A DNA stretch of 64,000 bases, taken from contig NC_021017.1 in assembly GCF_000210075.1 (NCBI RefSeq), positions 3,501,693-3,565,692 of the forward strand, read 5' to 3'. Below are positions 8,658 through 19,700 of this stretch, one piece after another. A model generated the notes under the pieces. The model was given only the letters and a program-made list of their open reading frames with translations. It was not told the DNA's origin and searched no databases. The DNA comes from Bacteroides xylanisolvens XB1A. GTDB lineage: Bacteria > Bacteroidota > Bacteroidia > Bacteroidales > Bacteroidaceae. Made by a program: the position numbers and the translations under genes. Positions within the stretch are counted from its first letter, which is position 1. Each line of letters starts with the position of its first letter.

Positions 8658-11219
8658 ATGAAACACAGACTGTTACTACTAATTCTATTCGTGTTCGCTA
8701 CCTCCGTGGCGGGATGGGCACAAAAATCCACAGCTCCTTCTTATACTGTCAAAGGAGTACTTCTTGATTCTCTAACACAAGAGGGAGAACCGTATGCAAC
8801 GATTAAGATTACTCCCAAAAATGCTCCGGATAAAGCAGTCAAGATGGCGGTGACTGGGGCGAATGGTAAATTTCAGGAGAAACTGAATGTCGCTGCGGGC
8901 AATTACATCATCACCATTTCTTCGATTGGTAAAGCGCCGATAGTAAAGGAATTTACTCTAAAACCGTCCGTGAAGGAGGTTGATTTGGGCACAATGATTT
9001 CTTCGGAAGCCAATAACGTATTGAAAGGAGTGGAGGTAGTTGCACAAAAACCTTTGGTAAAGGTAGATGTGGATAAGATTGAATATAATATTGAAGATGA
9101 TCCGGACTCAAAATCGAACAGTATATTGGAGATGCTTCGGAAAGTGCCTTTGGTAACGGTGGATGGAGAAGACAATGTACAGGTGAACGGCAGTAGCAGT
9201 TTCAAGATACATGTGAATGGAAAGCCCAATAATATGATGAGCAATAATCCGAAGGAAGTACTGAAAAGTATGCCGGCAAACACAATCAAATATATTGAGG
9301 TGATAACTTCACCGGGAGCTAAATATGATGCGGAAGGTATCGGAGGTATTCTGAATATCGTCACAGTAGGTTCCGGATTTGAAGGCTACACGGCTACTTT
9401 CAGAGGAAATGCTAATAATAACGGAGTAGGTGCCGGCACTTACGCAATGGTGAAACAAGGTAAACTGACTGTTTCTGCCAACTATAACTACAATTATAAT
9501 AATAGCCCGCGCAGCTACTCCGACAGTTACCGCGAAAACTACGAACCGGATAAAGAGAATGAAAAATATCTGGAATCGGAAAGTAGCTCCAAGTCGAAAG
9601 GGAATTTCCAGTATGGCAATTTGGAAGCCAGTTACGAGATTGATACGTTGAGGTTGCTGACCGTGGCTTTCGGAATGTACGGTAGCAGTGACAAAAGTAA
9701 CAGTGGCGGAAATACGATTATGCACGGAGCTGACCGACAGGATTTTGCGTACCGTTATAGAACCGACAATCATGGAAAAGGGTCATGGTATTCTATCAAC
9801 GGAAATATAGACTATCAACGTACTTCCCGAAAAAATAAAGAACGGATGATTACGCTTTCTTATAAAATCAATTCCCAACCCCAAACGAATGATTCATATA
9901 ATACTTATCTGGACATCGAGCCTGATGAGAATAAACTGGATATCATCAAAGAATTGTCATTAAAGAATTTCCATTCGGACGGAAAGACAAATACGATGGA
10001 GCAGACTTTCCAGGTGGACTATACTACTCCGATTGGGAAGCTGCATACAATTGAAACCGGTGCCAAATATATTTTCCGACGTAACTCCAGTGATAATCGG
10101 TTTTATGAAGCCGAGGGAGCAAGTGAAAACTATGCATATAATGAGAATCGTAGTAGCGAGTACCGTCATTTGAATCATATTCTCTCTGCTTATGCCGGAT
10201 ATACGCTGAAATACAAGGGATTTACTTTCAAACCGGGATTACGTTATGAGCAAACCATACAAGAGGTGAAGTATCTGGTGGGTCCGGGCGAGAACTTTGA
10301 TTCGAATTTTAGTGATCTGGTTCCTTCCGTTTCCTTGGGAATAAAACTAGGAAAGACGCAGAATTTGCGTGGTGGATATAATATGCGTATCTGGCGTCCG
10401 GGTATCTGGAATTTGAATCCTTATTTCGATAATCAGAATCCGATGTTTATCAATCAGGGAAATCCGAACCTGAAGAGTGAGAAGAGTCATTCGTTCGACT
10501 TGTCTTACAGCAGTTTTACGTCCAAGTTCAACATCAATCTTTCTTTGCGTCATTCTTTCAATAACAATGGAATTGAAAGAATCAGCCGTTTGATTACTGA
10601 TAAAGACGGAGAAATCTTTGAAGGTGGGCATAAAGCTCCCTACGGTGCACTGTATAGCACATACGGTAATATCGGAAAGAGCCGGGAAACAGGATTGAAC
10701 TTTTATTTGAACTGGAACGCTTCTCCTAAAACGAGAATTTACGTCAATGGACGTGGCAATTATAGCGATTTGCGGAGTCCTGCCCAAGAGTTGCACAATT
10801 ATGGATGGAATGCTTCTGCTTATGGAGGAATTCAGCAGACCTTACCGGGAAAAGTACGTTTGAGCCTGAACGGCGGAGGTAGCACACCCCGAATCAGTTT
10901 GCAGGGAAAAGGTTCAGGATATAGTTATTATAGTTTGGGATTGAGCCGTTCTTTCCTGAAAGAAGAACGTCTTTCTTTGAATATTTATTGCAGCAATGTT
11001 CTGGAGAAATACAGAACTTACAATAACCACACAGAAGGAGCTAACTTTATTTCGAAGAGTTCGAGCAAATATCCGAGCCGGTATTACGGTTTCAGTATTA
11101 GCTATCGGCTTGGTGAGTTGAAAGCCAGTGTGAAGAAAGCCGCACGAAGCATCGACAATGACGATGTGAAAGGTGGCGGCGGAGGAGGTGGAAACACCGG
11201 TGGTGGAGGTGGTCAGTAG
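8658..11219 (+). CDS. Outer-membrane beta-barrel protein with carboxypeptidase-regulatory-like domain and Gly-rich tail
   Basis: The 853-aa product has a signal peptide ending at GWAQ. Residues about 30-110 form a carboxypeptidase-regulatory-like beta-sandwich (YTVKGVLLDSL, GEPYATIKI). A plug-like region at about 125-220 (VKVDVDKIEYNIEDDP, VNGSSSFKIHVNGKPNN, IKYIEVITSPGAKYDAEGIG) leads into a large barrel typical of the outer membrane protein beta-barrel family (PF14905), related to TonB-dependent receptors. The usual aromatic end of a barrel (YYGFSISYRL) is followed by about 35 residues ending in seven and then five consecutive Gly. That tail is unusual because the barrel-assembly signal is normally terminal. 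No SusD partner is next to it. The cargo is unknown. The gene converges with the GH144 gene. Confidence 0.85.
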   Translation: MKHRLLLLILFVFATSVAGWAQKSTAPSYTVKGVLLDSLTQEGEPYATIKITPKNAPDKAVKMAVTGANGKFQEKLNVAAGNYIITISSIGKAPIVKEFTLKPSVKEVDLGTMISSEANNVLKGVEVVAQKPLVKVDVDKIEYNIEDDPDSKSNSILEMLRKVPLVTVDGEDNVQVNGSSSFKIHVNGKPNNMMSNNPKEVLKSMPANTIKYIEVITSPGAKYDAEGIGGILNIVTVGSGFEGYTATFRGNANNNGVGAGTYAMVKQGKLTVSANYNYNYNNSPRSYSDSYRENYEPDKENEKYLESESSSKSKGNFQYGNLEASYEIDTLRLLTVAFGMYGSSDKSNSGGNTIMHGADRQDFAYRYRTDNHGKGSWYSINGNIDYQRTSRKNKERMITLSYKINSQPQTNDSYNTYLDIEPDENKLDIIKELSLKNFHSDGKTNTMEQTFQVDYTTPIGKLHTIETGAKYIFRRNSSDNRFYEAEGASENYAYNENRSSEYRHLNHILSAYAGYTLKYKGFTFKPGLRYEQTIQEVKYLVGPGENFDSNFSDLVPSVSLGIKLGKTQNLRGGYNMRIWRPGIWNLNPYFDNQNPMFINQGNPNLKSEKSHSFDLSYSSFTSKFNINLSLRHSFNNNGIERISRLITDKDGEIFEGGHKAPYGALYSTYGNIGKSRETGLNFYLNWNASPKTRIYVNGRGNYSDLRSPAQELHNYGWNASAYGGIQQTLPGKVRLSLNGGGSTPRISLQGKGSGYSYYSLGLSRSFLKEERLSLNIYCSNVLEKYRTYNNHTEGANFISKSSSKYPSRYYGFSISYRLGELKASVKKAARSIDNDDVKGGGGGGGNTGGGGGQ

Positions 11220-11246
11220 ACCACTTCCGCACACCGAGATTCCCTC

Positions 11247-12656
11247 TTATTTCTGTCTCACGTCTTGCTTGTTGGTGTTAAAACCAAGTTTGGTTAATCC
11301 GGCCTGTACGTCGGGATGGCTCATGAAGAGTTTCCACAATAATCCGCTCCGGTAGTTTTCGATCATGACAGCAATAGGACCCTGGTCGATAGCCAGATAA
11401 CGTTGCGGATACCAATTGTCCGTTTCGCTGAAAGCATCGTAGAATCCGAAAGGACCGAACACTTTATCTCCCATACCATATAGATGGCGCATCACTTGCA
11501 TGGAATATTCCGGTGTATAGACAATGGATGAAAGCGCGGCGGTAGGGGAGATTACTCCTTTGTCCTCCTGCTCATTGGGCGAATGAGCTGCATATCCATC
11601 GACGGAATAGCTGGCGGTCAGTCCCCAACAATCCGGTCCGAAACCTTTGTAATGTTTAGGGTTGCGGATGCAGTAAGCACGGTTCACCAGTGTCAGGTTG
11701 CGCATTTCGTGGAAGTAGCTGGGGCAGTATTCATCTTTCAGTCCCACCGGATCAAGTCCGAGGAAAGAATATTGAGCCCAGAAAAGCGGTCCGGCTTCGG
11801 TGCCCTGATAGCGGAGGTGCAACTCGATTCCTTCCACTTTATGCGGAGAAACGATGGCTCCGTTCTGTGCCCAACCGTCATGATAGACAGCCGCAGGTAC
11901 TCCGTGTGTAGGAGAAGCGGCGGCAAGAATATACATAATCATACATTCGTTGTAGCCGTGTACAGGGAAATTCATTTCCCAGCCATACGTCGGACTCCAA
12001 TGCCAGTAAAGAACGTTTTGCCCGCCTTGCCGATACCAGTTCCAGTCGACATCCCGCCAAATCTGGTCGATCCGTTGGGCGAGGGCTTTCTCTTTCTCGT
12101 TTCCGTTGACGTAATATTGGTGTACGGCCAGCAGCCCTTGGATGAGGAAAGCGGTCTCTACCAGATCGCCCCCATTATCTTTCTGGCCGAATGGTTTCAC
12201 TTTGCCCGTATCACCATACCACCAATGAGGGTAAGCTCCGTGGAAACGGTCTGCCTTTTCGAGGAAAGAAACAATGCGTTCCATTCGCGCCAGTCCCTCT
12301 TCGCGGGTGACGTAACCGCGGTCGATTCCTGCAAGGATAGCCATGATGCCGAAGCCGCTGCCACCAGAAGTGACTACGTTGGCATCGTTTTCAGGATAAA
12401 CGCCGTCCACATGATAACGTTCGGGAGCCAAGCCGCTATTCGGCTCGGCACCTTCCCAGAAATAGAGGAAAGTCCGTCGCTGGACGGTATCCATCAGGGC
12501 GTCGTCCGATAACGAGTCGGTGGCTGCGGAAAGGTTGTTGCTTTTGCTTTTCCCTTTACAGCTCTGGAAAGTCAGGGCAACGGCGGATAGAAATAGTAAC
12601 ATGAGCGGAAGTGCACTCATTTCTATTATTCTTTTATATTTATCGTTCATAATCAA
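11247..12656 (-). CDS. GH144-type endo-beta-1,2-glucanase-like lipoprotein
   Basis: The 469-aa product has a lipobox at FQSC followed by the basic stretch KGKSKSNN, not an acidic one, which favours a periplasm-facing lipoprotein. Diagnostic segments of the glucoamylase-like (alpha/alpha)6 fold include RRTFLYFWEGAEPNSGLAPER, GGSGFGIMAILAGIDRG, YPHWWYGDTG, DLVETAFLIQGLL and YHDGWAQNG. Characterised GH144 enzymes cut beta-1,2-glucan internally. It is the last gene of a SusC-SusD-GH3-GH144 operon, 13 bp after the GH3 stop. In this setting it probably shortens imported beta-1,2-glucan for the GH3 enzyme. Related glucoamylase-like proteins of other specificity cannot be excluded. Met3 is an equally possible start. 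Confidence 0.85.
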   Translation of the reverse strand: MIMNDKYKRIIEMSALPLMLLFLSAVALTFQSCKGKSKSNNLSAATDSLSDDALMDTVQRRTFLYFWEGAEPNSGLAPERYHVDGVYPENDANVVTSGGSGFGIMAILAGIDRGYVTREEGLARMERIVSFLEKADRFHGAYPHWWYGDTGKVKPFGQKDNGGDLVETAFLIQGLLAVHQYYVNGNEKEKALAQRIDQIWRDVDWNWYRQGGQNVLYWHWSPTYGWEMNFPVHGYNECMIMYILAAASPTHGVPAAVYHDGWAQNGAIVSPHKVEGIELHLRYQGTEAGPLFWAQYSFLGLDPVGLKDEYCPSYFHEMRNLTLVNRAYCIRNPKHYKGFGPDCWGLTASYSVDGYAAHSPNEQEDKGVISPTAALSSIVYTPEYSMQVMRHLYGMGDKVFGPFGFYDAFSETDNWYPQRYLAIDQGPIAVMIENYRSGLLWKLFMSHPDVQAGLTKLGFNTNKQDVRQK

Positions 12657-12668
12657 GGTGATAAAAGT

Positions 12669-15008
12669 TTAGTTTAACGTGAACTTCGCGGTTTTCACAT
12701 CACGGCTGTTCGTACCGATCATCACTTCAAAGTCGCCCGGTTCGGCAACCAGTTGCAAGTCATAATTATAGTATCGAAGCATTTCCGGAGCAATCTTGAA
12801 ACGGACAATCTTCATTTCTCCCGGTTCCAGGAATATCTTTTGGAAACCTTTCAGCTCTTTGACGGGACGGGTACTGCTACCCACAACGTCGCGGATATAA
12901 AGCTGTACCACTTCCGAGCCGGGCCATGTTCCGGTATTGGTAACCTCCACTGCCGCGGTCAACGAACCGTTCATGTCCATGGAAGAATGACTCAAGTCGA
13001 TGTCGCTGTAAGAGAACGTCGTATAAGAAAGGCCGTAACCGAACGGATAAAGCGGATCATTATCCACATCAAGATAGTTGCTGCGGAATTTCTCGAACCA
13101 TTTGCCATCTTTCAATGGGCGTCCGGTATTTTTGTGCGCATAATAAAGAGGTATCTGGCCGACATTCTTCGGGAAAGTCATGGTCAGTTTTCCACCCGGA
13201 TTGACGTAACCGAAGAGGGCGTCACCAATGGCGTAAGCGGCTTCACTACCTCCGAACCATACATTCAGAATGGCAGGCACATGCTCCTGTTCCCAGTTCA
13301 GCGTAAGCGGACGTCCGGTAAATAACACCAGTACCACCGGTTTGCCTGTCTTTAAAAGTTCTTTCAACAGATTCTGTTGTACGTCGGGAATATTCAAGTC
13401 CGTACGGCTGCTGCTTTCACCGCTCATTTCAGAAGATTCGCCTAGCGCTGCGATGATGATATCCGACCGACGGGCTACGTTCAATGCTTCGTCCAGCAAC
13501 TGCTGGTCGGTGCGATTGTCACGGTTCAGGGAACGGCCGAACATCGTTGCCCGTTCTTCGTAACTTGCATCACTAATCAGGTTGCTTCCTTTAGCGTACA
13601 TGATATTCGCTTTTCCGGCTGTCATCTCTTTCAATCCTTCTACCAAAGAAGGGCAACGGTCGAGCACAGCTGCTACGCTCCATGTACCCGGCATATTGCT
13701 ACGGCTGTTTGCCAACGGACCGATTACTGCAATATTTCCTTTTGGGTTGAAAGGCAACAACGGATTTCCGTTCGGATTACCGTCGGGACTGTCATTCTTC
13801 AGAAGAACGAAACTTTCTGCTGCAATTCTGCGGGCTGCATCACGATGGGCTTTGGTAAAGATGTCGCGTGCCGGACGTTTCGGATCGCAATATTTATAGG
13901 GATTATCAAACAATCCCAGTTTATATTTGGCTTCCAGAATACGACGGCAAGCCGTATTCAATGTTTCCATAGAGACTTTTCCTTCCTGAACGGATTTCTT
14001 CAGTGTCCCTACAAAACCCTCGCTTACCATATCCATATCCACTCCGGCGTTGATGGCACGGGCGGATACTGTCTGAAGATCGCCGATACCGTGGTCGATC
14101 ATTTCTGAAATGCCGGTATAATCAGTCACTACAAAACCGTTGAATCCCCATTGTCCGCGGAGAATATCCGTCATCAGCCATTTATTGGCAGTGGCCGGAA
14201 TACCGTCTACTTCATTAAAAGAAGCCATCACGCTGCCTACACCCGCTTCAACGGCTGCTTCATACGGTAGCATATAATCATTGAACATTCGTTGGCGGCT
14301 CATATCCACGGTGTTATAGTCGCGGCCGGCTTCGCCTGCCCCATATAACGCAAAGTGTTTTACGCAGGCCATGATTTCGTCATTCCGTTCCATGTTCTTC
14401 CCCTGATAGCCGCGCACCATCGCTTCGGCAATCATGGCACCGAGAAACGGGTCTTCGCCACTACCTTCGGATACGCGTCCCCAACGAGGGTCACGTGAAA
14501 TATCCACCATCGGGCTGAAAGTCCATGAGATTCCATCGGCACTTGCCTCTACGGCTGCAATGCGGGCAGACTCTTCAATGGCTGTCATGTCCCAGGTGCA
14601 AGACAAACCGAGCGGGATAGGGAACATCGTTTCGTATCCGTGAATAACGTCCATCCCGAACAATAACGGAATACCCAGCCGGGAATCTTCCACAGCCTGT
14701 TTCTGTACTTCACGTATTTTCTCTACTCCTTTCAGATTGAACAATCCTCCCACTTCGCCTTTCTTGATTTTTGCGGCGATGTCGCTGCTTTTAGCCTGTC
14801 CCGTAGTGATCTCTCCGGTGACAGGAAGATTTAACTGTCCTATTTTTTCTTCCAGCGTCATTTTATTCATCAATACGTCGATGAAACGATCCATATCCTG
14901 TGGCGACTTTTGTGCCGACGCGGTTAGAAAACCTGCGGCAAACAACAGGACGGATAGACTTAACTTTTTGTATATCATATTATTATAGTTACTTTTATCT
15001 CTATTCAT
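12669..15008 (-). CDS. GH3 beta-glucosidase, probably acting on sophoro-oligosaccharides
   Basis: The product has 779 aa from the ATG at 15008, chosen because AGGAGG sits seven bases upstream. A second ATG at 14978 gives a shorter signal peptide (MIYKKLSLSVLLFAAGFLTA, cleavage near ASAQ). GH3 hallmarks follow: GMDVIHGYETMFPIPLGL, KHFALYG, and the nucleophile Asp in VVTDYTGI (about residue 296). The acid/base region GESSEMSGESSSRTDL, the (alpha/beta)6 segment and a C-terminal fibronectin-III-like domain complete the three-domain form. With no lipobox it should be soluble in the periplasm. From memory the closest known relative is B. thetaiotaomicron BT_3567, a beta-glucosidase of beta-1,2-gluco-oligosaccharides. 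Its GH144 neighbour supports that specificity. Confidence 0.9.
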   Translation of the reverse strand: MNRDKSNYNNMIYKKLSLSVLLFAAGFLTASAQKSPQDMDRFIDVLMNKMTLEEKIGQLNLPVTGEITTGQAKSSDIAAKIKKGEVGGLFNLKGVEKIREVQKQAVEDSRLGIPLLFGMDVIHGYETMFPIPLGLSCTWDMTAIEESARIAAVEASADGISWTFSPMVDISRDPRWGRVSEGSGEDPFLGAMIAEAMVRGYQGKNMERNDEIMACVKHFALYGAGEAGRDYNTVDMSRQRMFNDYMLPYEAAVEAGVGSVMASFNEVDGIPATANKWLMTDILRGQWGFNGFVVTDYTGISEMIDHGIGDLQTVSARAINAGVDMDMVSEGFVGTLKKSVQEGKVSMETLNTACRRILEAKYKLGLFDNPYKYCDPKRPARDIFTKAHRDAARRIAAESFVLLKNDSPDGNPNGNPLLPFNPKGNIAVIGPLANSRSNMPGTWSVAAVLDRCPSLVEGLKEMTAGKANIMYAKGSNLISDASYEERATMFGRSLNRDNRTDQQLLDEALNVARRSDIIIAALGESSEMSGESSSRTDLNIPDVQQNLLKELLKTGKPVVLVLFTGRPLTLNWEQEHVPAILNVWFGGSEAAYAIGDALFGYVNPGGKLTMTFPKNVGQIPLYYAHKNTGRPLKDGKWFEKFRSNYLDVDNDPLYPFGYGLSYTTFSYSDIDLSHSSMDMNGSLTAAVEVTNTGTWPGSEVVQLYIRDVVGSSTRPVKELKGFQKIFLEPGEMKIVRFKIAPEMLRYYNYDLQLVAEPGDFEVMIGTNSRDVKTAKFTLN

Positions 15009-15032
15009 ATAAAGTCCTCCTGATGCGTTGAA

Positions 15033-15117
15033 TGTTCGGCACCGAGGAGGACATTGTTCGACACCGAGGAACAGTAGTTTCGGCACCGAGGAAACAACCG
15101 TTCGGCACCGAGGAACT
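15033..15117. repeat. Four 22-bp hairpin repeats between SusD and GH3 genes
   Basis: Copies start at 15033, 15055, 15077 and 15099 with core TTCGGCACCGAGGA. The stems change in step: TGTTC/GAACA in copy 2, GTTTC/GAAAC in copy 3, GTTC/GAAC in copy 4; copy 1 is imperfect. On the mRNA they lie just upstream of the GH3 ribosome-binding site, so an effect on differential expression in the operon is possible. They resemble the array at 6618-6705. Confidence 0.8.
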
Positions 15118-15120
15118 TTC

Positions 15121-16653
15121 TTATTGGTAGTCGGGGTTCTGTACTAACACTCCCTTAGACTTGTCGATCTCTGTCTGTGGCAGTGGAAGCAGTGCGTTTT
15201 TGTCCTGATAATTGGTTTTACCGGCTGCGCGCAACACTTCTTTTGCAATGCCCCAACGAACGAGGTCATAGAAACGGTCGAATTCCAACCCTAATTCCAC
15301 ACGGCGTTCGTGGCGGATGGCCTCACGCAATTCTCCCTGATCGGTAGTCGTCACTTTAGGCAATATATTGCTATTGGTGCCTCTGGCGCGTGCGCGTACT
15401 TGTTCCAAATAGTCGATTGCTTCACCCGGAATACCTTTTTCATTAGCTGATTCGGCTCCCATCAGCAGTACATCTGCGTAGCGGATCAGACGAATGTTTA
15501 CCCAGAATCCTTTGTTGGTATATTCTTTACGCAATGCCGGGTCGGTATAGGCTTTCTTATTGAAATAAGCACCCATTGCCGGGGAAACCGGAGACTCGCC
15601 GTATGGTTCGTTGGTGTTTTCCGGTGTGATAGGATCGCTGTCCGAGTGGCGGAAGTAGAGTAGGGTAGAGTTTTTGCGTGGATCACCCTGTTCGTATGCT
15701 TGCGCCATATACTCTGTTGCCATGTGCCATCCCCATCCCAAGTCCCATTGACCTGCTCCGCGTACACCTTGTACTTCACAGAACTGGCTACCGATAACGG
15801 TACTTTGAGGAAGAGCGGCAGTAGCTGTACATTGCAACTCGAATATAGAACCTCCGTTATTTTCACCATCATCCGTGAAAATCTCATTATACGGAGTCTT
15901 TAAGTTGTAGAGCCCCTTTTTGATGACATCGGTGGAGGCTGTGTACATATTGTTCCAGTCGTTGCGCATCATATAAGTACGCGCGTGTAAGGAACGGGCA
16001 GCTCCCCAAGTCAGTCGTCCGGTGTATTCGCTGCTCCATGTTTCCGGCAATGACTCTTCTGCTGTTTTCAGGTCTTTGTCAATCTGCTCATAGATTTTAT
16101 CAGCGGTTGTCTTCGGGATATTGGCTTCCGAAGCGTCGTTGATTTTGTAAGTCACCAAAGGAACTTCGCCGAAAGCTCTTACCAGATTGAAGTAGCAATA
16201 AGCGCGGAAGAAAGAGGCTTCTCCCTTATTGATGATGTCTTCAGTTTCTGTTTGTCCGGCTGTTTCTTTTTCTGCAATGGCATCAAGAATCTCATTACAT
16301 TGGTAGATGATGGCATAATTCTGTCCCCAATAAGCACCCAGTAGGCCGTTGGTCGGTGTATACACAAAATCATCATACATTTCGGCTACATCAGAGCCAT
16401 CGCTGGCAATACTTCCTTTTTCCGAATCTTCCGAACGGAAACAGTGGATGGCAAAAGCAGGAGGGCCGGCTGTCACATTATAGTTACGCATCATCGTATA
16501 GACATTATAAATCTTCCCGTTGACCAGAGCGTTCGGATTATCATCTTCCGTAAACTGTCCTTGTGGACTACGATCCAGAAAGTCACTACAGCTGCCTAGA
16601 AATAATGTAGTTGAAGTAATAAGGGTTGCAAATATATATTTATTCAGTTTCAT
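15121..16653 (-). CDS. SusD/RagB family glycan-binding lipoprotein
   Basis: The 510-aa product has lipobox LGSC followed by SDFLDRSPQGQFTEDD, the usual SusD N-terminus and surface-export pattern. TPR-like helices and the C-terminal segments RLIRYADVLLMGAESANE, RHERRVELGLEFDRFYDLVRW and LLPLPQTEIDKSKGVL are diagnostic. SusD proteins cap the matching SusC channel and bind oligosaccharide at the cell surface. It is the second gene of the four-gene locus, 64 bp after the SusC stop. A hairpin-repeat array separates it from the GH3 gene. The substrate is inferred from the enzymes as beta-1,2-glucan. Confidence 0.95.
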   Translation of the reverse strand: MKLNKYIFATLITSTTLFLGSCSDFLDRSPQGQFTEDDNPNALVNGKIYNVYTMMRNYNVTAGPPAFAIHCFRSEDSEKGSIASDGSDVAEMYDDFVYTPTNGLLGAYWGQNYAIIYQCNEILDAIAEKETAGQTETEDIINKGEASFFRAYCYFNLVRAFGEVPLVTYKINDASEANIPKTTADKIYEQIDKDLKTAEESLPETWSSEYTGRLTWGAARSLHARTYMMRNDWNNMYTASTDVIKKGLYNLKTPYNEIFTDDGENNGGSIFELQCTATAALPQSTVIGSQFCEVQGVRGAGQWDLGWGWHMATEYMAQAYEQGDPRKNSTLLYFRHSDSDPITPENTNEPYGESPVSPAMGAYFNKKAYTDPALRKEYTNKGFWVNIRLIRYADVLLMGAESANEKGIPGEAIDYLEQVRARARGTNSNILPKVTTTDQGELREAIRHERRVELGLEFDRFYDLVRWGIAKEVLRAAGKTNYQDKNALLPLPQTEIDKSKGVLVQNPDYQ

Positions 16654-16717
16654 ATAATGATAGTTTTAAAGATTAAAGTTGTGTTCCGCATGGAAAACTG
16701 GCAGTGGCACCTTGTCA

Positions 16718-19700
16718 CTAGAATGTTAGGTTGATACCGAAGGTATAGACTGCAGGTACAGGATAACTGCCGTTATCTACTCCGAATGCGGTGGCAGTTC
16801 CTCCAAGTTCGGGAGTATATCCGGTGTTATGTTTCCATGTCTTCAAGTTCTGTATGTTGACATAGACTTTCAGAGCTTGCAGACGTATTTTGGCAATTAA
16901 GCTCTTGTCGAACGTATACGCTAACTGTACGTTGCGGATACGGAAGAATTTGCCGTCCTCAATGTAATAGTCGGAGTTGAGGTTGTTGATGGAATGTTTG
17001 GTGTTCAGCAACGGTTGGGTGTTGGACGTACCTTCTCCGTGCCAGCGGTCCAAGCGTTGTTCCAGGTAGTTGAACTGGGCAAAATTGTAGTTATCCCATG
17101 TACGGAAAATCTTGTTTCCACCTTGTCCCATCATGTCGATGCCTAACGACCAATTCTTGTAGTCTACTCCGAGAGAAAAACCGTAAGTGACCTTTGGAGT
17201 CGGGTTGCCTATCATGGTACGGTCTTCCGGGGTGATTTCTCTGTCACCGTTCACATCGGCGAATTTCAGGTCACCGGGGGTAACGGTAGCCAGTGTATTT
17301 TTGGGTGATGCGTCAATATCTGCTTGTGACTGATAAACGCCTGCCACTTTATAACCATAGAAATATCCGATAGGATAACCTGCCATTGTGTAACTTTGCT
17401 GCTTATCTCCGGCAATGATGGAATATCCTTCCTGAACAAGACTTTTTACCTCATTCTTGATAGTAGTCAGGTTGGCACTGACGGAATATCCCCAGTCACC
17501 AATCTGATCGCGCCAGGTTACAGCCATTTCCACTCCTTTATTCTGGATCTCTCCCAAGTTTCCGATACCGGGGATAGTTCCGGAAATTCCGGGAACTTCG
17601 GCTAACAAATCTTTGGTATTCTTCTTATAGTAAACACCCTCAAAATGCAAGCGGTTGCGAAGCAGGTTCGTTTCAAATCCGGCTTCCCAGGCTTCTACTT
17701 TTTCCCAACGCAGGTTAGGATTAGGAAGATAGGCAAGCTGGTATCCGGGATAAATGATGGACGGTTTACCGAATACAGCCGAATAAGCATTGGTCAATAA
17801 GGGTTCGGCAGGATAGGCTTTATCCAGGTTCTGGTTTCCTAACGTACCGTAAGATGCTTTGATTTTCAACATATCCAGCCATTTGATGTCTTTCATAAAT
17901 TCTTCTTCGGACATCAACCAACCTCCACCCAGTGAGAAGAAGTTCTGCCATTCATTGCCTGTGTAGGAGAAAGCGGAAGAACCATCCCGGCGGAAAGATC
18001 CGTTGAACAGATATTTACCTTTATAGTTGTAGATCACACGTGCAAGTACGGATAATGTACTGCGTTCCCATTGAGTACTTCCATTGGTAGCGGTAGCCGC
18101 ATCGCCGATGCTAACAAACCATTTGTCCGGATTATCCGGAATAACCAGTCCGACCCCCTGCTTGCGTGCTCCGTCCAATCGGCTCAACGAATTATAATAG
18201 GTAGTAAAACCGGCGGTAGCTGTCAGGTTATGATTTCCATTATCAAAGCTGTTGGTGTATGTCAATAAATAGTCGCTCTGAACTTTTGTTTCATTCTCTT
18301 TAAACTGGCTGACCTCGGTCTTGCCTGTTCCCAAAGTAGAGATCCCTCCGTTGACAGCGGCATCGTATACTTTTACGATCGGTGTATACGTCCGTCCGTT
18401 GTTCGACGCATAATCCATGGAGAACATTGCTTTGAACGTGAAATGTTTCAGGAAGTCTACTTCACCATAAATATTACCGGATGCCCGGTAGTTCTCCGCT
18501 TTGGTAGTATTCGCTTTCAATTCGACGTCTACCATCGGGTTGCTAATCTGCGCTTTCTGGAATTCGGGCAGAGCCGTATATAATCCGTATTCGTTGTTAT
18601 ACACCGGAGCGATAGGAGTTGCACGCAGGGCATTCAACACCTGTTTGGAATCGGCAGGAAGCATACGTGCTCCGTTGAATTGGAAACCGACTTTTAAAAA
18701 GTCCGTAATCTTATAATCATTACTTGCGTTGATGGTTACCTTGCTGAATTTCTCATGCTCGATGTTGCCTTGTTCGTAAGAGTAGCCTACGCCCAGATAG
18801 AAACTGTGTTTGGGCGAAGCCCCTGTAATACTGATGTTATTGTTTGTAATGAAAGCAGTCTGGAAAATTTCGTCTTGCCAGTCTGTATTGGCATCCCAGC
18901 CGGTATAATCGAAAGGATCGTCTCCTTGATTGGCGAGCTGTTCGTTATATAGTTCCTTGAATTGTGAACCATTCACCAGTTTCACTTTATCCACCACTTT
19001 CTTGAAACCGAAAGAAGTATTGATATTGACCAGCGTCTGCCCCTCTTTGGCTTTCTTTGTGGTAATGATGATGACACCATTCGCACCGCGAACACCGAAG
19101 ATAGCCAGAGATGACGGGTCTTTCAGGATTTCCATAGATTCGATGTCCTCCGGATTCAGGAAATTGATGTTGTCATTGAATAATCCGTCGACAATGTACA
19201 GCGGTTTATATCCGTTGATGGAGTTTGTTCCGCGAATACGTATTTCCGGATCAGATCCGGCCCGGCCGGAGTTGACAATCTGCACACCTGCTACCTTTCC
19301 CTGCAGGGAAGACAGCGGATTCATTGCCGGTTTGTTGGCTAACTCTTCTCCTTTGATATTGGTGATAGAACCTGTCAAGTCTCTTTTCTTTGCACTACCG
19401 TATCCGATAACGACTGTTTCGGCTAGTACTTGTGAATCTTCTTTTAAAGTGACATTGATGACGTTCTGTGTCCCCACTTTAATGGTTTGCGAAGTCATCC
19501 CCACGTATGAAAATGCCAGTACGTCCTCCGGAGTGACAGAGATTGAATATTTACCGTCCATGTCCGTGATGGTTCCGGTGGAAGTTCCTTGTACGAGTAC
19601 CGATGCGCCGATCAATGGTTCATTGGCAGCGTCCGTCACTGTTCCTGTCACCGTCTTTGTCTGTGCAAAGGCTGATGCAGAGGCCAGTAGCAGGCAAACA

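Noticed and set aside
11583..12512. 309-aa frame on the plus strand
   Set aside because: It lies entirely antisense to the well-supported GH144 gene and has no recognisable domain.
12753..13325. 190-aa frame on the plus strand
   Set aside because: Antisense to the GH3 C-terminal domain with no features of its own.
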